This document shows, piece by piece, positions 52,239 through 59,591 of a stretch of DNA of 64,000 nucleotides (its first letter is position 1; each line of letters opens with the position of its first letter). Location of the stretch: the NCBI GenBank assembly GCA_902802535.1, contig CADCML010000003.1, positions 62,001 through 126,000 on the forward strand, in the 5' to 3' direction. Under the pieces are notes generated by a model. That model made no database searches and was not told the origin of the DNA. It saw only the letters and a list, made by a program, of their open reading frames with translations. Source of the stretch: an uncultured Bacteroidia bacterium. Lineage in GTDB: Bacteria; Bacteroidota; Bacteroidia; Bacteroidales; F082. Both the position numbers and the translations under genes were made by a program.

Positions 52239-53660
52239 ATGTTCAACAAAGACGTTTACAGTGGCCGTCGCGCCACATTGAAAAAGATGATTCAGAAGGG
52301 CATCGCCTTCTTCCCGGCCAACAACGAAGCACCCTTCAACTACCCTGACAACACCTATATCTACCGTCAGGACAGCAATTTCTCCTACTATTTCGGCCTC
52401 AACCACCCCGACTTGGTCGGCGTCATCGACTTTGAGACGGGCGAGGAAATCCTCTTCGGCGTGGAAGTCACCATCGACGACGTGATTTGGTGCGGCCCCC
52501 TGCCCTCGCTGAAGGAACAGGGCGACTGCATCGGCATCACCGACTGCCGCGACTTCAATAAATTCGGCGAATACATCCAACAGGCTTTGGCCAAAGGTCG
52601 CCAAATCCACATCCTGCCGACCTATCGCGCTGATACGAAGATTCAATGCTCCGAGTGGCTTGGATGCCAAATTAATAAGGTGCAGGAATATGTCAGCCTC
52701 GAACTCATCAAGGCCGTCATCGCCATGCGCGAGGTGAAGAGCGACCTCGAAATCGCTGAGATGGAACGCGCTGCCAACACCGCCTATTACATGCACACCA
52801 CAGCTATGAAGATGTGCAAGCCCGGCATGATTGAGCAAGAGATTGCCGGCGTGGTGGAAGGCCTCTCGCTGTCGGGCGGCGGCCCTGTGTCGTTCCCCGT
52901 CATTTTGAGTGTCGATGGTCAGACCTTGCACAACCACGGTCACCACAACGTGCTGAAGGAAGGCCGCATGATGGTCTGCGACGCTGGTGCCGAAACGGAG
53001 AACTATTACGCCTCCGACTTCACCCGCACCACGCCCGTAGGCGGCGTGTTCAACCAACGCCAGCGCGAGATCTACGAGATCGTATTGGCTGCCAACCAAG
53101 CCGTAGCCGAACAAACGCGCCCCTACATGCCTTACATGGTGATGCACACCCTCGCCTGCCGCACCTTGATTGAGGGTCTGAAAGGCGTCGGCCTTATGAA
53201 AGGTGACACCGAAGAAGCCCTGATGAACGGTGCCCATTGGCTGTTCATGCCTCACGGCCTCGGCCACATGCTCGGCATGGATGTGCACGACATGGAAGGC
53301 CTCGGCGAGACCTACGTGGGCTACGATGACATCACACCACGCTCCAAAAAACTGGGCTTCAGCGGCTTGCGCTGTGGCAAGACCCTAAAACCGGGCTTCG
53401 TGGTCACCGACGAGCCTGGCATCTACTTCATCCCGACCCTCATCGACATGTGGAAAGCCGAAGGCAAGTTCAAGGAGTTCATCAACTACGACAAGTTGGA
53501 GACTTACAAGGACTTCGGTGGCATCCGCATCGAGGACGACCTGCTCATCACCGCCGACGGCAACCGCATCCTTGGCAGACCGATTCCCAAGACCGTCTCA
53601 GAGGTCGAGGAGATATGCGCCCAAGGGCGGGAATGGATTAAGATGACGGGAATGTATTGA
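52239..53660 (+). CDS. pepP: Aminopeptidase P (Xaa-Pro, M24B), second copy
   Basis: A 473-residue M24 peptidase. The start at 52239 (MFNKDVYSGRRATLKKMI) follows an A-rich leader; an upstream in-frame extension is not conserved. Metal ligands: VCDAGAETENYYASDFTRTT (two Asp), FMPHGLGHMLGMDVHD (His), VTDEPGIYFI (Glu), GGIRIEDDLLI (Glu). It differs from the first copy by longer loops (CGKTLKPGFV.., LIDMWKAEGKFKEFIN) and appears to belong to a separate Xaa-Pro subgroup rather than a recent duplication. Confidence 0.92.
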   Translation: MFNKDVYSGRRATLKKMIQKGIAFFPANNEAPFNYPDNTYIYRQDSNFSYYFGLNHPDLVGVIDFETGEEILFGVEVTIDDVIWCGPLPSLKEQGDCIGITDCRDFNKFGEYIQQALAKGRQIHILPTYRADTKIQCSEWLGCQINKVQEYVSLELIKAVIAMREVKSDLEIAEMERAANTAYYMHTTAMKMCKPGMIEQEIAGVVEGLSLSGGGPVSFPVILSVDGQTLHNHGHHNVLKEGRMMVCDAGAETENYYASDFTRTTPVGGVFNQRQREIYEIVLAANQAVAEQTRPYMPYMVMHTLACRTLIEGLKGVGLMKGDTEEALMNGAHWLFMPHGLGHMLGMDVHDMEGLGETYVGYDDITPRSKKLGFSGLRCGKTLKPGFVVTDEPGIYFIPTLIDMWKAEGKFKEFINYDKLETYKDFGGIRIEDDLLITADGNRILGRPIPKTVSEVEEICAQGREWIKMTGMY

Positions 53661-53672
53661 TTATTTTTTCTC

Positions 53673-53728
53673 ACGCAGAATCCGCAGAACCATGGGACAG
53701 TATTCTCAAGATTCTGCGGATTTTGCGT
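53673..53728. repeat. Palindromic stem-loop between pepP and TonB receptor genes
   Basis: ACGCAGAATCCGCAGAA (53673-53689) pairs with TTCTGCGGATTTTGCGT (53712-53728), 16 of 17 positions complementary, loop of 22 bases. It lacks a T run on either side in the right orientation, so it is more likely a dispersed palindromic repeat than a terminator. Confidence 0.6.
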
Positions 53729-53737
53729 GTAATAGAA

Positions 53738-56260
53738 TCAAAACTCCATCACCAACTTAACATTGACATACCTCGGCGTCAAGTAATTCGGGGCGCCGTA
53801 GTAACGGTTGTCGATGTATTTCACCCAGTTGTAGGAAATCACATTCGGGATGTCCAAAAGGTTGAAGACATCCACGCTGATGAACATGTTGCGAATGTAG
53901 CGCAGCGGATTGCCCTTGCTGAAACTGGTAGCTTCGCTGATGAGCTGCTTGCTGAAGCCGATGTCGACGCGGCGATAGGCAGGATAACGGCTCGAAGTGG
54001 AATAGAAATCGGAGTTGTTGTCGTTGACGGGCAGACCCAAGCCGAAGGTCAAGGTCATGTTGACGCGCCACGTTGGGAAACCAGGGATGTAATCCTGGAA
54101 GAACAGCGAGAAATTGATCAACTGGTTGGACGGACGGTAATGCCAGCCCAAGGCTACGGTATCGGCCACTTGGTCGTCACTATGATTGTAGAACGGAAGC
54201 GTATCGCCATGAATACCCACCAAAAGATAATCACCGCGGATGTCTTCCCTTGCCCGCATGAACGAAAGGCTCGCCCAGCTGTCGATTCCCTTCACGAACT
54301 CACCATTCACCTTGAAATCGAGACCCGTGACATAAGCTCGCGCCGACTGGTCGGCATAATAGCGGATGCGCACATTGTCGATGTCGTATGGAATAACATG
54401 GGTGTACCATTTGAAATACGCCTCCGTGGTCAGGATGAAAGGCCGATTGAAAGCACGGAACTTGAAGTCGTTGCCCGCCACAATCTGATACGACTGCTGC
54501 GCCTTGGCATCCTTGAAGAGGCTTCCATCGCGGTTGCGGATTTCGCGATAAAACGGCATTTGGCTATACACGCCTCCCGAGAGCCGATAAACGGTTTCAT
54601 TTTTCACATTCTCAGGCTTATAGGCAATACCTGCCCTTGGGCTGACATACACCTTTTTATTATAGCCCCAATAACAGGCCCTCAAACCGCCCGTAATGAC
54701 CAACTCGCCCTTTTCCTTAACAGGAATGGTCCAAGAGTTCTGCACAAAGCCATCCAAGTTGTTGATGGAAAGCACGTTGTTCGTTTTATGTATGAAGTCC
54801 ATCCCGATTTCCGGCAACACTTCAGGATAGCCGCCAATCACATCGGGAACATGGGGCAGACTATAGCCCGCCGAGTCCATCATCTGCCATTCGTCCACCA
54901 CGTCGTTGATTTCCTGATGTTGGAAACGGAGGCCCCACTTCAGCAGGCAGTTGTCGAAAGCATAAAGGCCTTTGTGGTCGAGGTTGTAGACTTGCGCGTA
55001 GAAGCCGTTACGGGCATGTTTGGTGAGTGTTCCCACCTCATGGTTTTCAATCACTTCGCCAAACTCCTCGGAACCGAATGACGTGTTGCGGATGCCGAAG
55101 AAATACTGTTCCCGTATGTCGAAAGTTTCGGTCTCGTAGGCCGAATAGGCAGAGGCTATCCATTTCAGGTTCAAGTCTTTATTGGGTTTGTAAGACAAAG
55201 TCAAGGCACCGAGACCCGTGGTATAGTCGTCGATTTCCTGACCGTCGAAATACACGTTCAGCTGCAACGGGAGGTCGATAGTGCCGAAGTTGATTTGCGC
55301 ATTTTGGGGAATCAGCATGTAGCGGTTCTTGGAGTAATAGCCCAAAAACGACAGTCCCCATTCCTCATTGAATTTAAAGTTGAACAAGGCTTGCGCATCG
55401 GTGAAGTTGGGCCTGTAGTCGCCCTTGGTGTTCATCATGCCGAGGGCCAAGGCCGTGTTTTTGTAGCGCGCCCCGACCAAATAGCTGAACTTTTCGTTTT
55501 TCGTCGCACCTTCCACATGGGCTTCGGCACCCAAAAGGCTCAGGTTCAAAGAAGCCGCAAACTCACGGGGAGTTTTGTATGTCACGTCGAGCACCGACGA
55601 CATCTTGTCGCCATACTCGGCTGCAAAACCGCCTGCCGAAAACTCGATACTGTTGACCAACTGCGAGTTGACGAAACTCAGTCCCTCCTGCTGCCCCGAC
55701 CCAATCAGGAACGGACGATAGATTTCGATACCGTTCACGTAAATCAGGTTCTCGTCAAAATTGCCGCCACGCACTCGATACTGCGAACTCAACTCGTTGT
55801 TCGACACCACACCAGGCAAGGTTTTGATGAGGGTTTCCACTCCCCCACCCATCGAAGGCAACAAGGTCGCTTGTTTCGCATTGAGTCGCGTCAAGCTTGA
55901 AGCCTCGGTGGCACGGTCGCTGATGATGGCGTCGGGAAGTACCGTGGCGGATGATTTCAGCACCATATCCAATTTCCGTTTCTCGCCACTTTTCAGGCGT
56001 ACCGTGGCCTTCTGGGGTTCATAGCCGACGAACGAAAAATGGATGGTCCAGGTGGAATCTGACAAGAGCGATAGTTCATAGTAACCTCGCGAGTTGGTCG
56101 TGTAGCCCACCAACAATTCGGGGACAACCACATTGACCATTTCGATGGGATGTCCCTGTTCGTCGATAACCTTGCCGTAGACCGTTGCCGTCGGCAGCTG
56201 CTGGGCCGAGGCAAAAAGGGTGAAGAACAACAACGCTGTGAGGATGAACTTTGCTCGCAT
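53738..56260 (-). CDS. TonB-dependent receptor with carboxypeptidase-regulatory-like domain
   Basis: An 840-residue outer-membrane transporter. The start at 56260 (MRAKFILTALLFFTLFASAQ) gives a signal peptide. An N-terminal CarboxypepD_reg-like domain (about 25-105, VYGKVIDEQGHPIEMVNVVV), a plug domain (about 115-225, KTLPGVVSNNELSSQYRVRG, GGNFDENLIYVNG) and a long beta-barrel ending KLVMEF follow. No SusD partner is adjacent, so it is not a classic glycan-utilisation (Sus) pair; substrate unknown, perhaps metal or peptide. Single gene. Confidence 0.9.
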   Translation of the reverse strand: MRAKFILTALLFFTLFASAQQLPTATVYGKVIDEQGHPIEMVNVVVPELLVGYTTNSRGYYELSLLSDSTWTIHFSFVGYEPQKATVRLKSGEKRKLDMVLKSSATVLPDAIISDRATEASSLTRLNAKQATLLPSMGGGVETLIKTLPGVVSNNELSSQYRVRGGNFDENLIYVNGIEIYRPFLIGSGQQEGLSFVNSQLVNSIEFSAGGFAAEYGDKMSSVLDVTYKTPREFAASLNLSLLGAEAHVEGATKNEKFSYLVGARYKNTALALGMMNTKGDYRPNFTDAQALFNFKFNEEWGLSFLGYYSKNRYMLIPQNAQINFGTIDLPLQLNVYFDGQEIDDYTTGLGALTLSYKPNKDLNLKWIASAYSAYETETFDIREQYFFGIRNTSFGSEEFGEVIENHEVGTLTKHARNGFYAQVYNLDHKGLYAFDNCLLKWGLRFQHQEINDVVDEWQMMDSAGYSLPHVPDVIGGYPEVLPEIGMDFIHKTNNVLSINNLDGFVQNSWTIPVKEKGELVITGGLRACYWGYNKKVYVSPRAGIAYKPENVKNETVYRLSGGVYSQMPFYREIRNRDGSLFKDAKAQQSYQIVAGNDFKFRAFNRPFILTTEAYFKWYTHVIPYDIDNVRIRYYADQSARAYVTGLDFKVNGEFVKGIDSWASLSFMRAREDIRGDYLLVGIHGDTLPFYNHSDDQVADTVALGWHYRPSNQLINFSLFFQDYIPGFPTWRVNMTLTFGLGLPVNDNNSDFYSTSSRYPAYRRVDIGFSKQLISEATSFSKGNPLRYIRNMFISVDVFNLLDIPNVISYNWVKYIDNRYYGAPNYLTPRYVNVKLVMEF

Positions 56261-56323
56261 GAAAGGATAACTGAAAATGTCTGAAAATATTATCTGTCCC
56301 ACCCGATTTGGGGCAATTCAAAC

Positions 56324-56353
56324 AAAAAAGCCGCTGCGCAAGGCACAGCAGCT
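56324..56353 (-). terminator. Rho-independent terminator of rpmB
   Basis: On the minus strand AGCTGCTGTGC pairs with GCGCAGCGGCT (two G-U pairs) around CTT, followed by a T run. Confidence 0.85.
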
Positions 56354-56379
56354 CTATTATGGTTCACATCGGCAATGGA

Positions 56380-56622
56380 TTACCAACGTTCAAGGTTACC
56401 CTTTGCAGAAGCATCCAAGATGGCTTGATAGATGCCCTTCTTGTTGATGGTACGCATGCCGGCAGCCGAAACCTTCAGCACAATCCATTCATCCCATTCC
56501 GGAACATAGAACTTCTTGATTTTCAAATTCGGCTCGAATGTTCTCTTGGTCTTCTTGTTGGAGTGAGAAACATGGTTACCGTGCATGACCTTTTTTCCTG
56601 TAATTTGACAAACTTTTGACAT
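56380..56622 (-). CDS. rpmB: 50S ribosomal protein L28
   Basis: An 80-residue protein with the family start MSKVCQITGKKVMHGNHVSH, the basic SNKKTKRTFEPNLKIKKF and the C-terminal NKKGIYQAIL segment. Full length. In many Bacteroidetes rpmB is followed by rpmG and a DUF4295 gene; here it is alone with its own terminator. The TonB receptor gene follows downstream after 119 bases. Confidence 0.97.
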   Translation of the reverse strand: MSKVCQITGKKVMHGNHVSHSNKKTKRTFEPNLKIKKFYVPEWDEWIVLKVSAAGMRTINKKGIYQAILDASAKGNLERW

Positions 56623-56742
56623 GACTCTTTATCCTTTATTATTTACACTTGTCTTTTTCTAATGGGCTGCAAAAATACACAAAATTTCGTTTCGCAAACC
56701 TTTTCGTGAAAAAATGTGTCAAAAAAAAGTGCTTTTCAATCC

Positions 56743-57651
56743 TCAGTTCTTCACATGCACATCCACCTGCGGGAACGGGAAATGAAGTCCTTCCTCTGGG
56801 AAAGTCTTGTAAACCAATTCGTTCATCCTGAAAAACACTGCCCAATAGTCTTCGGGCTTCACCCTCGCACGAACAGTAATGTCGATGGAGTTGTCGCTCA
56901 TTTTGATGAGTTCAATAATGGGTGCAGGCTCTTTCAGGATGCGTGCATCGGCGTCGCAAAGGCGTTGCAGCACGGCCTTGGCCTGGTCGTAGTCGTCGCC
57001 GTAAGAAATGGAAAACACCCAGTCCAGACGGCGGTCGGTTTCCTTGTTGAAGTTGGTGACGGGTCCTGTAGAGAGCGCACCGTTGGGTAAGATAACCGTC
57101 TTATTGTCAGGGGTTAGGATATGCGTACTGAAAATCTGAATCGAGTTGACCCGACCCTCATAGCCTTGTGCCGCAATAAAATCGCCCACCTTGAAAGGCT
57201 TGAACAGCATGATCATCACGCCGCCCGCAAAATTCTGCAAGGTGCCGCTCAACGCCATGCCGATGGCCAATCCCGCCGAAGCCAACAACGCCACCAACGA
57301 ACTGGTGTTGATGCCCAAAATGCCGACGATGGCCAAAATGAGGAAGAAGGTCAACAGCACCGAAACAAGGCTCATTACAAAAGAATTGAGCGAAGGGTCG
57401 GTGTTGCCGCGCAGCAACACTTTCGTCAAGCCCTTCTTAATCAGCTTAATGACCCAACGGCCCAAAATCAGCACCACGATGGCCGCCACCAGCTTGATGC
57501 CAAACGGGACAAGGTATTCCTTCACCAAATCCGGAAGCCAGTCCGACACTGGCGAGGTGGCCAGTTTCTTTACGCCTTCCACCATCGAATTGACTGCGGT
57601 AGTGTCCTGAATGTTCTCTGCTACTTGCTCAACAAGGGTATCGTTTTCCAT
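56743..57651 (-). CDS. mscS: Mechanosensitive ion channel (MscS family)
   Basis: A 302-residue channel. An N-terminal amphipathic segment is followed by helices TM1 (about 55-75), TM2 (about 95-118) and pore helix TM3 with ALLASAGLAIGMALSGTLQNFAGGVM (given here as landmarks: Ala/Gly-rich, residues about 125-150). The cytoplasmic beta domain contains FKVGDFIAAQGYEGRV and LPNGALSTGPVTNF. It relieves osmotic down-shock. The ATG at 57651 follows a minus-strand TACCTTTG box (57673-57680). Confidence 0.92.
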   Translation of the reverse strand: MENDTLVEQVAENIQDTTAVNSMVEGVKKLATSPVSDWLPDLVKEYLVPFGIKLVAAIVVLILGRWVIKLIKKGLTKVLLRGNTDPSLNSFVMSLVSVLLTFFLILAIVGILGINTSSLVALLASAGLAIGMALSGTLQNFAGGVMIMLFKPFKVGDFIAAQGYEGRVNSIQIFSTHILTPDNKTVILPNGALSTGPVTNFNKETDRRLDWVFSISYGDDYDQAKAVLQRLCDADARILKEPAPIIELIKMSDNSIDITVRARVKPEDYWAVFFRMNELVYKTFPEEGLHFPFPQVDVHVKN

Positions 57652-57725
57652 ATTTCCAAAAAATTTCGGGTGCAAAGGTAAGCATTATTCATTTATTATG
57701 TAATTTAGCACCCCAAATTCGTATT

Positions 57726-58322
57726 ATGAACCTTGACAAAATAAAATCCTACTGCAATGACCCAAAAAACCGCAGCACGGTCAATGTTGGGTTGTTTATC
57801 TTGTTGATAGTCAGCTCTCATTTTCTCTATTTAGGATGGCAGGCGTTGGATTACTGGCCCGTCGGAAAGCTGGTTCACAAGCTGATGGTCTGGTCAGTCG
57901 ATTTGGTCTACAGCCAATCTTGTTGGATGTTGGAGCACGTTTTCCGCATCGACATCACCACCATCACATCGAAACGACTCATCACCACGCTTAACAACGA
58001 AGGCGGCTGGGCTCGGGTCATCATCGCGCCCGAATGTGCCAGCCTGAAACAATGGATGCACTGGCTCTTCTTAATGATTCTTTTCCCCGGTCCGTGGAAG
58101 CACAAACTGTGGTACATCCCCGCCGGATTGGTCATCATCGAATGGACCAATGTCATCCGCATTTGCGGCGTGCTGATGATGCAAATTCCGTGGCCAGGCT
58201 CTTTCCACCTCGCGCACGACTATATATTTAAGGTGTTTTTCTACCTTGTCATCTTCCTCATGTGGATGCTCTGGGTGGAGAAATTCTACAATCCGTCATT
58301 AAAAGCCAAGCAACATGAATAA
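57726..58322 (+). CDS. Exosortase/archaeosortase-family membrane protein
   Basis: A 198-residue membrane protein with about four to five helices and the catalytic triad pattern of exosortases: Cys104 in APECASLKQW, Arg145 in TNVIRICGV and His161/His164 in SFHLAHDY. Exosortases cleave and transfer proteins with C-terminal PEP-CTERM-like sorting tails. Bacteroidetes have short orphan versions (XrtF/XrtN-type) of unclear cargo. It overlaps the ROK gene by eight bases. No PEP-CTERM-like protein was noticed nearby. Confidence 0.82.
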   Translation: MNLDKIKSYCNDPKNRSTVNVGLFILLIVSSHFLYLGWQALDYWPVGKLVHKLMVWSVDLVYSQSCWMLEHVFRIDITTITSKRLITTLNNEGGWARVIIAPECASLKQWMHWLFLMILFPGPWKHKLWYIPAGLVIIEWTNVIRICGVLMMQIPWPGSFHLAHDYIFKVFFYLVIFLMWMLWVEKFYNPSLKAKQHE

Positions 58323-59406
58323 CAGTCCTATCATCCTCATCCTCGATGCCGGCGGCACGGGGTTCAAGTTCTCAGCCGTGCAAGACGCCCGCGAAATCAT
58401 CGAGCCTTTCACCATTCCTTCGGCGGCATCCACCTTGGAAGAGGTGCTGCAAAAGCTCATCACGGGCTTTCACGAATGCGAAAAACGTTGTGGCGCCAAG
58501 GCCGAAGCCATCAGTTTCTGCTTCCCGGGTCCCGCTGACTATCCCAACGGCATCATAGGCGACCTGCCCAACCTGCCCACTTTCCGTGGCGGCATCCCAC
58601 TGAAGCAAATGCTTGAGAATGAATTTCATGTGCCTGTTTTCATCAATAACGATGGTGACCTATTCGTCTACGGCGAGGCCCTCGGTGGACTTCTACCCGA
58701 GGTAAACCGCATCCTTGAGGAGCGAGGCAACCCGAAACGTTACAAGAATCTTTTCGGCGTGACGCTCGGCACGGGCTTTGGCGGCGGCATCGTCATTGAT
58801 AAAGTGCTGCTCAACGGCGACAACTCGGCCGGCGGCGAGATTTGGTGCTCGCGCAACTGCCTCTATCCCGACGCCATCGCTGAGGACAGCGTCAGCATTC
58901 GCGCCGTGCGTCGTGTCTACGCCCGCGAGGCCGGCATCGCCTTCGACGAGGCACCACAGCCTTACGACATCTTCCGCATCGCGCAAGGCGAGCAACAAGG
59001 CAACAAGGAAGCTGCCCTAAAAGCTTGGGACGAACTGACTACCGTGTTGGCCGACGTCATCGGCAACGGTCTGCGTTGCACCGACGGCCTTGTGGTTATC
59101 GGTGGCGGACTGTCGGGCGCATGGCCAGTTTTCATGCCTATGCTCGTCAGCAAACTCAACGAGCCTTACCGCGCCAACGGCAACGTCATCCCGCGCATGG
59201 AAACCGAGGCCTTCAACCTGATGGACCCCAAGGACATTGAGAGGTTCACCGCCAAGTCGGGCAAGATGGTGAAGGTGCCGTTCAGCGACCAAGAGGTGTG
59301 GTACGACCCCTCGAAACGCGTCGGCATTGGCATCACCAAACTCGGAACGTCATCGGCAGTGGCCGTCGGAGCGTATGCTTTCGCGATGGAGCAGCTGAAG
59401 AAATAG
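58315..59406 (+). CDS. ROK-family sugar kinase/regulator-like protein
   Basis: A 363-residue protein of the ASKHA fold. LILDAGGTGFKFSAV is the ATP/phosphate-1 motif, FGVTLGTGFGGGIV the central ROK signature, and LVVIGGGLSGAW the adenosine motif. The usual CxCGxxGCxE zinc site is missing (GEIWCSRNCLYPD instead), so it is a divergent ROK protein. There is no N-terminal HTH, so a kinase rather than a repressor is more likely; sugar unknown. Confidence 0.86.
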   Translation: MNNSPIILILDAGGTGFKFSAVQDAREIIEPFTIPSAASTLEEVLQKLITGFHECEKRCGAKAEAISFCFPGPADYPNGIIGDLPNLPTFRGGIPLKQMLENEFHVPVFINNDGDLFVYGEALGGLLPEVNRILEERGNPKRYKNLFGVTLGTGFGGGIVIDKVLLNGDNSAGGEIWCSRNCLYPDAIAEDSVSIRAVRRVYAREAGIAFDEAPQPYDIFRIAQGEQQGNKEAALKAWDELTTVLADVIGNGLRCTDGLVVIGGGLSGAWPVFMPMLVSKLNEPYRANGNVIPRMETEAFNLMDPKDIERFTAKSGKMVKVPFSDQEVWYDPSKRVGIGITKLGTSSAVAVGAYAFAMEQLKK

Positions 59407-59471
59407 CCTCTATCCCCTATCTTTTTGACTATCAAAACGGGAAAATTTATCAACACCCTCTGTTGAAAAAT

Positions 59472-59494
59472 AAACGCCCAAAAAAGCGTTTTTT
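59472..59494 (+). terminator. Weak terminator after the ROK gene
   Basis: AAACGC and GCGTTT around CCAAAAAA, followed by TTT; stem of six pairs only. The remaining bases 59407-59591 are AT-rich with no riboswitch consensus recognised. Confidence 0.4.
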
Positions 59495-59591
59495 CACGGC
59501 GGGATATGCTCTTCTTTCCTATCTTCGCATACTGATTTCAAACTGAAAACGAGCATTTTGCTTTTGCTTTAATACCTTAATTATCAACAAA

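Noticed and set aside
53673..53728. Terminator of the pepP or TonB receptor gene
   Set aside because: The stem is strong but no T run follows it in either direction.
59407..59591. Cobalamin riboswitch or NrdR boxes upstream of B12-dependent nrdJ
   Set aside because: The expected B12-box (GCCACTG-like) and NrdR palindromes are absent in the 185-base gap.
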